This document shows positions 1 to 7,317 of a stretch of DNA of 10,062 nt, piece by piece. Position numbers and translations under genes: made by a program. The notes beneath the pieces are model-generated. The model worked only from the letters and a program-made list of their open reading frames with translations, did no database searches and was not told the DNA's origin. This DNA comes from Bacteroidota bacterium. GTDB taxonomy: Bacteria > Bacteroidota > Bacteroidia > Flavobacteriales_F > PHOS-HE28. The stretch covers positions 1 to 10,062 of the forward strand of contig JAEYYE010000161.1 of the NCBI GenBank assembly GCA_023430945.1. The letters are read 5' to 3'. The first letter of the stretch is position 1. Each line of letters starts with the position of its first letter.

Positions 1-47
<47 letters not shown>

Positions 48-57
48 ATTGGGGCTG

Positions 58-65
58 CAAATATA
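58..65 (-). promoter_or_regulatory. Bacteroidota -7 box for tRNA-Gly
   Basis: On the minus strand 65 to 58 reads TATATTTG, an exact match to the Bacteroidota -7 consensus TAnnTTTG. It ends ten bases before the first base of the tRNA, a normal distance for transcription starting at or just before the mature 5' end. A TTC about 20 bases further upstream could be a degenerate -33 element (consensus TTG). The assignment rests on the motif match and its position. Confidence 0.6.
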
Positions 66-116
66 GGAATGTGGATCGAACCTGCGAAGTGGAAAGAACT
101 TCTTTGCTCGAGGTGA

Positions 117-2759
117 TCACACCTTCTTCAGTTTCCCCTGCCGCAACGCTCCGATCCGCTTTATTTCGCTCAACTTAAGCAGCGCTTCCACCGGCGTTAG
201 CGTATCGATATCGATCTCCTCGAGCATCTCCTTCATCCGCTCCAGTACGGGATCGTCCATCTGGAAAATGCTCAACTGAAGATCACGGCCGATCTTGTCC
301 ATGGCCGCCTTTTGCACCTTGGGCGCCACCGCATCGCCCAGATCGCCTGAATGGCTTGCCTCCAGATGGGCCAGCACTTTCTTCGCGCGCAAGATCACGC
401 GCTTCGGCATTCCTGCCATTTCTGCCACGTGGATCCCGAAACTGCGATCGCTTCCACCGGGCACCAGTTTTCGCAGGAACAGGATCCTGCCATCCACTTC
501 ACGCACCGCGACATTCGCGTTCCTGATGCGTGAAAAGCTGGCCGACATCTCGTTGAGTTCGTGGTAGTGTGTTGCAAAAAGGGTTTTTGGGCGCCCGGGA
601 TGATCGTGCAAATACTCCGCGATCGCCCAGGCGATCGAGATCCCGTCGTACGTACTGGTGCCACGTCCGATCTCGTCCAGCAACACCAGGCTTCGATCGC
701 CCAGGTTGTTCAGGATGCTGGCCGTTTCGTTCATCTCCACCATGAAGGTGCTCTCACCCGTGGAGAGATTGTCCGATGCACCCACGCGCGTGAACACGCG
801 ATCAACGATCCCCATTCGCACCGACCGGGCCGGCACGAAACTGCCGCACTGGGCCATGATCGCGATCAGCGCCGTTTGCCGTAACAGGGCTGATTTCCCG
901 CTCATGTTCGGGCCGGTGATCATCACGATCTGGCGGTCATCGGGATCGAGCAGCACATCGTTGCTTACATACGGAGTGCCCGGTGGCAATTGCTGTTCTA
1001 TCACCGGGTGACGGCCCTCGCAGATATCCAATGCTCGTTCTACGGTGAATTCTGGCCGGCAATAGCCCAGTTGCCCGGCGTTGATCGCGAAGGCTCGCAG
1101 CACGTCCAGTGCTGCGATCGCTGCGGCCGTTGCCTTCACCTGGCCGATCACGGCGATCACCTCTTCGACCAGTGAACCATAGAGCTGCTGCTCCAGGATG
1201 AGCATCCGTTCCTCGGCGCCCAGGATGCGCTCCTCCAACGCCTTGAGTTCATCGGTTATATACCGCTCCGCGTTCACGAGCGTCTGCTTGCGCACCCATT
1301 CCGCCGGCACTTTGTCCTTGTGCGTATGCCGCACCTCCAGGTAATAGCCGAACACATTGTTGAAACCCACTTTCAAGGAGGTGATGCCCGTGCGCTGCAT
1401 CTCCCTTTCCTGCGCTTCGAGCAGGAGTTCCTTGGCATGGGTGGAAACATGGCGCAGATCATCCAGTTCGGCATGGATGCCTGCTGCGATCACACCACCT
1501 TTGGCCAGGTTCACCGGTGGCGCCGGAACAAGCACCTCGGCGATGCGCCGGCTACACTGCAAGGGGATATCGATCCCTTCGATGGCCCTTTTCAAAGCAG
1601 GCATACCATGGCACAATGAAGCAACGCGTTCCGAGGCCTGAAGTGCGAAATGCACCTGCAGGAGTTCACGTGGGTTGATCCGTGCCGTGGCTGCCTTGCC
1701 CGCCAGGCGTTCGAGATCGGCGATCTTCTTGAGCTCATCGCCAAGCCGTTCGCATAGATCGGGCGTATCCAGAAGCAACTGTACGCGATCGTGCCGTTCA
1801 CTGATCGCTTCTGGATCCAACAGGGGGAAAAGCAGCCAGCGTTTCAGCAGGCGGGAACCCATGGGAGTGACACAGCGGTCCATGGACTGCAGCAGGGTGC
1901 GCGCACCTTCATTCACTGGCTGCACCAGTTCCAGGTTGCGCACCGTGCAACGATCCAGCGCCACATGGGTGAGCGGCTGCAAATGACCGATACGATCGAT
2001 GTGGGCGAGCCGGTCGTGCTGTGTCTCCCCCAGGTAGAAGAGGATCGCCCCGGCCGCACGCTGGCCAAGGTTGAGTTCCTCGATGCCGAAACCTTTCAGG
2101 GTAAGGGTTGAGAATTGGCGAAGCAGCCGTTCGCGGGCCAGATCATCGGTGAACGCCCAGTCCTCCAGCAGCTGTGCATGCTGCCTGCCGATGCATGAAT
2201 GGATGAAGGGATCGCGGCTGCCCCGTGGATGCAGCAGTTCGCTGGGTGCGAATTGATCGAAGAGCCGGCCGATCTGGTCAGCGCCGTCCTCGGCGATCTG
2301 GAATTCACCCGTGGTAACGTCCAACAGCGCCATACCGTAGCGGCCGCCGCCTTCGCAGATCGCCGCCAGCCAGTTGTTCGTCCGGTGGTCCACCACCTGG
2401 TCGCTGAACGCGACACCGGGCGAGACCACTTCGGTCACGCCCCGCTCAACGATGCTTTTGGCCAGTTTGGGATCTTCCAGCTGATCGCAGATCGCCACAC
2501 GGAAACCCGCCCTCACCAATTTCGGCAGGTAGTTCTCCAGGGAGTGATGGGGGAACCCGGCCAGTTCGATGTCGCTGCCACCATTGTTCCGCCGGGTGAG
2601 CGTGATCCCCAATACACGCGAAGCGGTGATCGCATCCCCGCCGAAGGTTTCATAGAAATCCCCCACGCGGAACAACAGCACCGCATCGGGATACTGCCCT
2701 TTTATCCGTTCGTATTGCCGCATGAGCGGCGTGGTGGCCTGCTTCTCGTTCGCCATCAT
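117..2759 (-). CDS. mutS: DNA mismatch repair protein MutS
   Basis: MutS recognises base mismatches and small loops and uses ATP to license repair in the cytoplasm. The chosen product is 880 residues, a normal MutS length. Near the N terminus, at about residues 33-39, is GDFYETF, holding the Phe-x-Glu motif that contacts the mismatch. The ATPase domain shows Walker A GPNMSGKS (616-623), STGESTFMVEMNE (666-678), Walker B LVLLDEIGRGTST (692-704) and the ATHYHE motif (729-734). A C-terminal QLSIF (828-832) fits a beta-clamp binding motif. The frame stays open upstream to 2873, but family similarity starts just before TPLMRQY, so the ATG at 2759 or the adjacent one at 2756 is preferred; no Shine-Dalgarno sequence decides between them. 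It is divergent from the methyltransferase gene at 2876. No clear terminator lies between its stop and tRNA-Gly. All key motifs are intact. Confidence 0.97.
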   Translation of the reverse strand: MMANEKQATTPLMRQYERIKGQYPDAVLLFRVGDFYETFGGDAITASRVLGITLTRRNNGGSDIELAGFPHHSLENYLPKLVRAGFRVAICDQLEDPKLAKSIVERGVTEVVSPGVAFSDQVVDHRTNNWLAAICEGGGRYGMALLDVTTGEFQIAEDGADQIGRLFDQFAPSELLHPRGSRDPFIHSCIGRQHAQLLEDWAFTDDLARERLLRQFSTLTLKGFGIEELNLGQRAAGAILFYLGETQHDRLAHIDRIGHLQPLTHVALDRCTVRNLELVQPVNEGARTLLQSMDRCVTPMGSRLLKRWLLFPLLDPEAISERHDRVQLLLDTPDLCERLGDELKKIADLERLAGKAATARINPRELLQVHFALQASERVASLCHGMPALKRAIEGIDIPLQCSRRIAEVLVPAPPVNLAKGGVIAAGIHAELDDLRHVSTHAKELLLEAQEREMQRTGITSLKVGFNNVFGYYLEVRHTHKDKVPAEWVRKQTLVNAERYITDELKALEERILGAEERMLILEQQLYGSLVEEVIAVIGQVKATAAAIAALDVLRAFAINAGQLGYCRPEFTVERALDICEGRHPVIEQQLPPGTPYVSNDVLLDPDDRQIVMITGPNMSGKSALLRQTALIAIMAQCGSFVPARSVRMGIVDRVFTRVGASDNLSTGESTFMVEMNETASILNNLGDRSLVLLDEIGRGTSTYDGISIAWAIAEYLHDHPGRPKTLFATHYHELNEMSASFSRIRNANVAVREVDGRILFLRKLVPGGSDRSFGIHVAEMAGMPKRVILRAKKVLAHLEASHSGDLGDAVAPKVQKAAMDKIGRDLQLSIFQMDDPVLERMKEMLEEIDIDTLTPVEALLKLSEIKRIGALRQGKLKKV

Positions 2760-2770
2760 TCCGGTGCGCC

Positions 2771-2778
2771 TAATTTTG
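2771..2778 (+). promoter_or_regulatory. -7 box of a likely promoter for the RNA methyltransferase gene
   Basis: TAATTTTG matches TAnnTTTG exactly. A TTC at 2749-2751 sits 19 bases upstream, a one-mismatch -33 element (consensus TTG) at normal spacing. Transcription would start near 2785, giving a leader of about 90 bases before the ATG at 2876. The box lies only 12 bases upstream of the mutS start codon on the opposite strand, so it overlaps the region expected to carry mutS transcription signals. No comparable box for mutS was found on the minus strand. Confidence 0.45.
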
Positions 2779-2875
2779 CCTCTTTCCGCACCTTTTTCCC
2801 CACCGCCAAGGTATTGCTCCCTTCCGCAGTTTTCCCTTTTCCCTTCCATCCCTTCTTCACATTTTTCCAACACCC

Positions 2876-3409
2876 ATGCCCCTCCACGATCGCAAGTTGA
2901 CCATGGCCGAGCTCGTTCGGGTGGCCCCGCACGCCTACCGGTCTCGCAGAAAGGTGGTGGTCGTGCTCGATGATGTCAGGAGCAGGCACAATGTGGGTTC
3001 GATCTTCCGCTCGGCGGATTCCTTCGGCATTGAAGCGGTCCATCTGTGCGGCTTCACGCCTTGTCCGCCCCACCGCGAGATCGAGAAGACCGCATTGGGC
3101 GCCACCGCTTCGGTACCCTGGCAACACCACGGAAAGGTGATCGGCTGTCTCGAAGGATTGAGGGCGCAGGGCCATGTGGTGATCGCGATCGAGCAGACCG
3201 AAGCCGCCCTGCCCATGCAACAGTACCCGGTGGAAACCGATCGGCCGCTGGCCCTGGTGCTCGGGAACGAACTTTCCGGGGTTTCGGAGGAGGTGGTCAC
3301 ATTCGCCGATCGGTGCATCGTGATCCCGCAGTTCGGCAGCAAACATTCCTTGAACGTTTCCGTTTGCGCAGGGATCGTGCTCTGGTGGTTCGCCGGACGC
3401 GAGCATTGA
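2876..3409 (+). CDS. SpoU/TrmH-family RNA 2'-O-methyltransferase
   Basis: This 177-residue protein belongs to the SPOUT (SpoU/TrmH) class, which transfers a methyl group from S-adenosylmethionine to a ribose 2'-OH in tRNA or rRNA. All three class motifs are visible: motif 1 NVGSIFRS at 39-46 (Asn39, Arg45), motif 2 LVLGNELSGVS at 127-137 (Gly130, Glu132, Gly135), and motif 3 IPQFGSKHSLNVSVC at 150-164 (Asn160), which forms the trefoil knot that binds the cofactor. The length is that of a bare catalytic domain, without the N-terminal RNA-binding extension of RlmB-type enzymes. Its RNA target cannot be told from sequence, so no gene symbol is given. The ATG at 2876 fits the family N terminus (RKLTMAEL); Met10 at 2903 is a weaker alternative. 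It is divergent from mutS, and its leader is strongly pyrimidine-rich with no Shine-Dalgarno sequence. Confidence 0.92.
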   Translation: MPLHDRKLTMAELVRVAPHAYRSRRKVVVVLDDVRSRHNVGSIFRSADSFGIEAVHLCGFTPCPPHREIEKTALGATASVPWQHHGKVIGCLEGLRAQGHVVIAIEQTEAALPMQQYPVETDRPLALVLGNELSGVSEEVVTFADRCIVIPQFGSKHSLNVSVCAGIVLWWFAGREH

Positions 3410-3428
3410 CTTTTTCAATGTTGATGCG

Positions 3429-3443
3429 GGTTGCGAGGCAACC
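3429..3443. repeat. Short hairpin after the methyltransferase gene
   Basis: GGTTGC and GCAACC form a 6-bp stem around a GAG loop, 19 bases after the stop codon. CAATG at 3416-3420 and CATTG at 3443-3447 could extend it past an asymmetric bulge. No T-run follows, so it is not a typical intrinsic terminator. It may affect the 3' end of the methyltransferase mRNA or may be chance. Confidence 0.25.
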
Positions 3444-3514
3444 ATTGGAGCCGGGCGCTGTCTTCTGGAAGGAACCGGCCTTACTTTCCACTATGCCGGG
3501 AAATTGAAACCCTC

Positions 3515-3522
3515 TATATTTG
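3515..3522 (+). promoter_or_regulatory. Bacteroidota -7 box for the DUF6089 gene
   Basis: TATATTTG matches TAnnTTTG exactly and equals the box upstream of tRNA-Gly. It predicts transcription from about 3529 and a leader of roughly 20 bases before the ATG at 3550. No TTG lies at the usual 17-23 base spacing: the one at 3504-3506 is too close. This placement is one reason to choose 3550 as the gene start and not the TTG codon at 3520, which would overlap the promoter. Confidence 0.6.
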
Positions 3523-3549
3523 GCTGCATTCGCTCCCCGATCATTGCTC

Positions 3550-4533
3550 ATGCAGATCAAGCGCATACTACCGCTCGCCATACTGCTTTGGATCACATCC
3601 ATGCCGCTAAGCGCGCAGTATTTCCGGCAATCCAGCTATTGGAAGACCAATCGCAACGAACTGAACATCGCCCTTGGCATCTCCAACTTCCTGGGTGAAC
3701 TGGGCGGTCGCAACCAGATAGGATCGCCTTTCGTATGGGATCTGGAGATGAGCCAGACCAGGCCGGCGGCCAGTTTTGGCTACCGTTATTACATCCGGCG
3801 CAAACAATCCTTCCGGCTCGGTCTTACCTATGGTGTGCTCGCCGGGAATGACAACCTTACCGAGGAGATCTTTCGCAACAATAGGAATCTGCATTTCCGT
3901 TCCGATGTGCTGGAGGCCTCGCTCCGGTACGAATTGCACTTGTACCGTGAGGAACTGGGCCACGTGTACGATCTGCGTGGTGTGAAGGGGACCAAATCCA
4001 GCCGGGTGGGCTTCTACTTCTTCGGCGGCATCGGTGTGTTCTATTTCGAGCCGAAGGCCCAGTTCAACAACGCGTGGGTCGATCTTCGTCCGCTGGGTAC
4101 AGAAGGCCAGGGTCTTCCCAATGGACCGGAGGAATACAACAACATCGAACTATGCATTCCGATGGGCGTTGGTGTGCGAAAATCCTTCAGCAAGCACCTG
4201 AGCCTTGGGCTGGAATTGCAGTACACCAAAACGTTCACCGATTACATCGATGATGTGAGCGGGGTGTACTATGATAATGAAGCGATCGAAGAGGCGAATG
4301 GTGAAGTGGCCGCCTACCTGGCGGATCCCAGCCTGAACCTGCTTTTCACCACCGATCCGTCAGGCATTCCATATTATCTCAACGCCACAGCGACAGGCCA
4401 GCAGCGCGGTGATAGCAAGGATCTGGATGCGTACCTGTTCCTCACGGCCAACGTCCATTACAAGATCTACAAGTACCGCAGCGGCTCGAAGAAGTACCGC
4501 GCACGCATCCGCCGCCAAAAGATCGTATTCTAA
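3550..4533 (+). CDS. DUF6089-type outer-membrane beta-barrel protein
   Basis: The 327-residue product starts with a clear signal peptide: MQIKR, a hydrophobic core (about 6-20), then SAQ with likely signal peptidase I cleavage after Gln23. The mature part alternates short aromatic-rich strands and polar loops, as in small outer-membrane barrels. The segment GISNFLGELGGRNQIGS (43-59), followed by TRPAASFGYRYYIRRK and then AGNDNLTEEIFRNNRNLHF, is characteristic of the Bacteroidota DUF6089 family. Conspicuous strands include RVGFYFFGGIGVFYFEP (152-168) and LSLGLELQYTKTFTDYID (218-234). The tail is basic and ends in Phe (KIVF), as many barrels do. The family role is not established; an envelope structural or transport-related role is inference. 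It stands alone with its own promoter-like box and ends convergently toward the lipoprotein gene. Family assignment is by recognition of these segments, with no profile search. Confidence 0.85.
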   Translation: MQIKRILPLAILLWITSMPLSAQYFRQSSYWKTNRNELNIALGISNFLGELGGRNQIGSPFVWDLEMSQTRPAASFGYRYYIRRKQSFRLGLTYGVLAGNDNLTEEIFRNNRNLHFRSDVLEASLRYELHLYREELGHVYDLRGVKGTKSSRVGFYFFGGIGVFYFEPKAQFNNAWVDLRPLGTEGQGLPNGPEEYNNIELCIPMGVGVRKSFSKHLSLGLELQYTKTFTDYIDDVSGVYYDNEAIEEANGEVAAYLADPSLNLLFTTDPSGIPYYLNATATGQQRGDSKDLDAYLFLTANVHYKIYKYRSGSKKYRARIRRQKIVF

Positions 4534-4882
4534 CGATCATCCCGATCCGTACGCGATCGGCGCTGCCGGCAACTTCCGTTCATGGCATTCCACGTTATCC
4601 GTAACGACTGCCCGATCGGTCTTCGGCTTGCTAATGAATGTATGGACCAAAGCCGAACCTTTCGGAGATCGACGGGAAGAGACCTGACCGAATGGTTCAG
4701 AGCGAAGCGAATGATCTTACTGGACACCTTGTGGTTATTCGATGGGCCGGATCGATCAGCATATGTCCGGGTCAAGCCTTTCCGATCACCGCGCGGAGGA
4801 TTAATTAGCAGATTGAAGGGGAAGGCAATGCTTTACGCTGGATCGGATCGATCGGGTAGTGATCACGAGGTGAACTAAAAGA
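4534..4882. other. Gene-poor gap dense in GATC sites
   Basis: This stretch of about 350 bases between two convergent genes shows no convincing gene. An ATG frame at 4582-4878 (98 codons) ends just before the terminator, but its Arg/Ser-rich product resembles no family I recognise, and no promoter box or ribosome binding site precedes it. A minus-strand frame at 4530-4775 looks equally unconvincing. The most notable property is GATC: 13 copies here, clustered at 4535-4558, 4750-4757 and 4841-4864. It could be a decayed gene, an unrecognised small RNA ending at the terminator, or plain spacer. Confidence 0.5.
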
Positions 4883-4908
4883 AAAAGCCCCGCGATCGCG
4901 GGGCTTTT
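4883..4908. terminator. Bidirectional intrinsic terminator between convergent genes
   Basis: A perfect 26-base palindrome (13 bp per arm) has arms AAAAGCCCCGCGA and TCGCGGGGCTTTT. It folds into a very stable GC stem, probably with GATC as the loop. On the plus strand the stem ends in TTTTG. On the minus strand it ends in a longer run, TTTTTCTTTT, so termination should be at least as strong for the lipoprotein gene, whose stop codon is 19 bases away. It could serve both that gene and the DUF6089 gene. Confidence 0.9.
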
Positions 4909-4927
4909 GTCATTCGTTGGTTCTAGA

Positions 4928-6637
4928 TCAGATGCCGAGATTGTCCTTGAAGGCGCGGAACTCGAGGTCCTTCATGGCCTTCTCGCGCATGCTGGGATCC
5001 TGCTGTACAGCCTTGGCAAGATGATCACGCACCATATCTCCATTGTTCTGGCGGGCCGCGATGATCGCCATCAGGTAATGGCCCTGAGCGGTGTCTTTTT
5101 CCGGGCTGGCCTCCAGGATGCGCTGTGCACCGGCAGGATCGCCACCGAGCATCTTGGCGAGAGCCGCATTGAACGTGTTCTGGCCGGCCATGTTGGTGTT
5201 CGCCGCACCGTAATCACCGTTCTGGATGTTCACGATGCCCAGGTTGTACTTCACTTCCGGGCCGGCTTCCATGGCCTTGCCGTACAGTTCAGCGGCACGC
5301 TTGCGATCACCCTGCAAGCGGGCAACTACACCGAGATTGTTGGTGCTCACCGGATTGTCCTTGATGCTGTTGGCCTTTTCGAACTGGGTCTTCGCCTCAT
5401 CGACCTTGTTCTGCATCATCAATACATAGCCTACGTTGTTGGCGCCGCGATAGTCCTGCGGGTAGATCCGCTCTGCTTCGCGATAGATCCGCATTTGTTC
5501 GTTCAGGTCGGTAGTGAGCGTTCCGGCGAAGAGCAATTCCTCCACGTTCAAAGAATCGGGGGTGTTCTTGCTCATTTCAGTGATCTGCTCATCGGTTTTG
5601 CCCACCACTTCATAGTTCATCTTCATCTCGCTGCGGCGAAGTTTCGGTAGGATCTCGTCGGCGATCTCCTTATAAGTGGCCGCCATGTTGCGGATCTCCG
5701 CTTCGCGCTTGGTCACATCCGGATACATTTCAAGTACGCGAAGTACAAGATCCTTGTCCGGTACCTCGCTCTGCTGCATTTCACGCTTGAATCCTTCCCA
5801 ATCCTCGCCTCGTGGGTTCAGCTGGTAGAAGGTTTCCTGCTTGGCATCTTCGTACTTCGCGCGGTTGAATTCACCCTTCGCCCAGCGTTGTGCGCTTTCC
5901 GCGCGATCCTGTGCCAGGTTCTCGTTCAATGTAAGTTCACCTTCAGGGCTTGCCCACGCATCGATGGCCACGCCCTTTACATTGATGTTCCCCTTCTTGG
6001 CGAAGCCTTTTACGAAGTCCGCCATTCCCTTGATGTCCTGATCACGCAATTCTCCGGGACGTACTACGCTGGAATTCACCAGATAGTGGATCACCGCGTC
6101 CTGTGTATGGTTCGTGATCCGCTCGAACTGGTCCTTGGCGATCAGCACCTTATCATCGGATTGCACCAGGAAAGGCGTGGTCATCACACCATCGGCGATC
6201 TTGATATCGTCAAAGGCCTTTTCCTTATTACCCTGGCGGCCAACGATGCGCACCATCAGTTCGCTTTCGGCCATGGCGGGCGTGTAGGCCACCTTGTGTG
6301 AATAGTTGAAGGCCTTGCCGCTCTCGTACGGTACCACCGTATAATTACCGGCAGCCTTGTCTCCCTGGAAGTATTCGGTGCGGGCGGCGGTCTCACCTCC
6401 CGTGTACACCAAGGTGGGGGTCAACTCCACGATCGCCTTTCTGTGGAAATATTTCCCCGGAAAATTTCCGTTGATATTGATCGCGACCGAATCACCCTGT
6501 ACGATCAGGGGATTGGGGTCAACGGTGTATTTGATGTTCTCAGCATATTTGTTCATCTTGCCCAAACCGCCGCAACCACTGAGGATCAGTGCTGCAGTAA
6601 GGACAAGGCCTGGGCCTTTGAGGTGCCGCTTTTCCAT
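4928..6637 (-). CDS. OmpA-like and TPR-repeat lipoprotein
   Basis: The 569-residue product has a lipoprotein signal: basic start MEKRHLK, hydrophobic stretch 11-19, and lipobox LSGC with Cys22 as the lipidated residue. No acidic export signal follows Cys22, so the membrane and face are uncertain. Residues about 30-150 form a beta-rich domain (TVDPNPLIVQGDSVAI). Residues about 183-345 resemble the OmpA C-terminal peptidoglycan-associated fold as modified in Bacteroidota: VKGVAIDAWASPEGE (220-234), then NLAQDRAESAQRWA (240-253), EDWEGFKREM (278-287) and LPKLRRSEM (330-338). Residues about 365-555 are helical TPR-like repeats, including NNVGYVLMMQNKVDEAKTQF (400-419) and STNNLGVVARLQGDRKRAAE (431-450). 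An envelope scaffold linking peptidoglycan and other proteins is inferred. The ATG at 6637 lacks a Shine-Dalgarno sequence but has a promoter 33 bases upstream. Confidence 0.85.
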   Translation of the reverse strand: MEKRHLKGPGLVLTAALILSGCGGLGKMNKYAENIKYTVDPNPLIVQGDSVAININGNFPGKYFHRKAIVELTPTLVYTGGETAARTEYFQGDKAAGNYTVVPYESGKAFNYSHKVAYTPAMAESELMVRIVGRQGNKEKAFDDIKIADGVMTTPFLVQSDDKVLIAKDQFERITNHTQDAVIHYLVNSSVVRPGELRDQDIKGMADFVKGFAKKGNINVKGVAIDAWASPEGELTLNENLAQDRAESAQRWAKGEFNRAKYEDAKQETFYQLNPRGEDWEGFKREMQQSEVPDKDLVLRVLEMYPDVTKREAEIRNMAATYKEIADEILPKLRRSEMKMNYEVVGKTDEQITEMSKNTPDSLNVEELLFAGTLTTDLNEQMRIYREAERIYPQDYRGANNVGYVLMMQNKVDEAKTQFEKANSIKDNPVSTNNLGVVARLQGDRKRAAELYGKAMEAGPEVKYNLGIVNIQNGDYGAANTNMAGQNTFNAALAKMLGGDPAGAQRILEASPEKDTAQGHYLMAIIAARQNNGDMVRDHLAKAVQQDPSMREKAMKDLEFRAFKDNLGI

Positions 6638-6669
6638 GAATTAGCGTCTTGGTTTTCTGAATCAGGGTG

Positions 6670-6697
6670 CAAGTATAATGCACGCCTGTGCGAGCAA
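6670..6697 (-). promoter_or_regulatory. Promoter of the OmpA/TPR lipoprotein gene
   Basis: On the minus strand, TTG at 6697-6695 is followed after 17 bases by TATACTTG at 6677-6670, one mismatch from TAnnTTTG. Both elements and their spacing fit the Bacteroidota housekeeping sigma consensus (TTG, 17-23 bases, TAnnTTTG). The start point would be near 6664, leaving a leader of about 27 bases before the ATG at 6637. This is the best two-part promoter seen in the window. Confidence 0.65.
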
Positions 6698-6706
6698 CTC
6701 ACAGGC
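6684..6706. repeat. Inverted repeat over the lipoprotein promoter
   Basis: GCCTGTG (6684-6690) and CACAGGC (6700-6706) are perfect 7-bp inverted arms around a 9-base spacer. The -33 TTG of the lipoprotein promoter lies inside the spacer. No T-run follows on either strand, so it is not an obvious terminator for folK. It could be an operator, or chance. Confidence 0.35.
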
Positions 6707-6804
6707 CATATGGATCAGTTCTCCACATTCCGCCGTGAGCATCAGATGGAAACGCACGCCGGGTGGGGCATAGCGTTGTTCCCCGCACGGCCCGAGCCAG
6801 GCCA

Positions 6805-7311
6805 TTATTTCATCGAAGCATCCCTGCCGCTGTGGCTAAGGTTGTTCAAAATGGAGAGCAGCGTCCGGCCGATCACCGGATGGGTCCAGAGCGGAGCGAT
6901 ATCCACCGCAGGGGAGAGGGCGAATTCACGGAGGTGCATCCGTGGATGGGGGACTTGCAGGCCCGATCGTTCGATCACCCGGTCTTCGATCAATAGTATG
7001 TCGATGTCGATCGGGCGCGGTCCGGGTGGCGCGCCAGGTTCTCGAACCCGGCCCAACTGCTTTTCGATCCCCAGGCATTGTTCCATGGTCTCCAAGGGTT
7101 CCAAGTGTGTGGTGATGAGCAGTGCGCGGTTGAGGAACTGGCTGTCGTGCTCGAATCCCCATGGCTCGGTCCAGTGATCGCGGCTGCGGCTTTGGATCTT
7201 TCCGATCCGGCTGGCTATCAAAGCTTCAGCTTCAGAGAATAGGGCCAATGGATCGCCCTCGTTGCCTCCCAACAGCAGCAATGCTTCTACCATGTGCGTG
7301 GAATATAACAT
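6805..7311 (-). CDS. folK: 6-hydroxymethyl-7,8-dihydropterin pyrophosphokinase (HPPK)
   Basis: HPPK transfers pyrophosphate from ATP to 6-hydroxymethyl-7,8-dihydropterin, the step before dihydropteroate synthase in folate synthesis, in the cytoplasm. The 168-residue product shows the family landmarks in order: LLLLGGNEGDP (11-21), EPWGFEHDSQFLNRALL (49-65), GIEKQLGR (81-88), GPRPIDIDILLIED (97-110) with the metal-binding Asp102 and Asp104, and VPHPRMHLREFALSPAVDIAP (120-140). Length is typical for a stand-alone enzyme. The frame is open upstream to 7410, but the ATG at 7311 has a good AAGGAG ribosome binding site; a second ATG at 7293 (MVEALLLLGG) is possible and closer to the conserved start. 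It is divergent from the DUF5684 gene and not next to other folate genes here. Confidence 0.95.
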   Translation of the reverse strand: MLYSTHMVEALLLLGGNEGDPLALFSEAEALIASRIGKIQSRSRDHWTEPWGFEHDSQFLNRALLITTHLEPLETMEQCLGIEKQLGRVREPGAPPGPRPIDIDILLIEDRVIERSGLQVPHPRMHLREFALSPAVDIAPLWTHPVIGRTLLSILNNLSHSGRDASMK

Positions 7312-7317
7312 CGTTAT

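Noticed and set aside
2756..2764. TCATTCCGG near the mutS start as a second copy of the palindromic element
   Set aside because: It shares only nine bases with the element end. No CCGGAATGA partner or internal hairpins are nearby.
2760..2873. An N-terminal extension of MutS starting at 2873
   Set aside because: The extra 38 residues are low-complexity Glu/Lys/Gly-rich and come from the pyrimidine-rich leader of the opposite gene. MutS similarity begins just after the ATG pair at 2759/2756.
2756..3445. A 229-codon open frame on the minus strand
   Set aside because: It runs antisense through the RNA methyltransferase gene, whose three SPOUT motifs are clear. The antisense product resembles nothing.
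3520..3549. A longer DUF6089 protein starting with TTG at 3520
   Set aside because: That start overlaps the -7 box and would place ten residues before an ideal signal peptide that begins at the ATG at 3550.
4582..4878. A 98-codon frame in the gap
   Set aside because: It has an ATG and ends near a terminator, but no promoter, no ribosome binding site and no recognisable family. It is mentioned only within the gap entry.
4891..4900. GCGATCGC in the terminator as a cyanobacterial HIP1 site
   Set aside because: The octamer is present, but the gene families and promoter boxes point to Bacteroidota. It is better explained by the general GATC excess.
6443..7177. A 244-codon plus-strand frame across the lipoprotein/folK junction
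   Set aside because: It is antisense to the lipoprotein start, the lipoprotein promoter and the conserved HPPK motifs, so it is a shadow frame.
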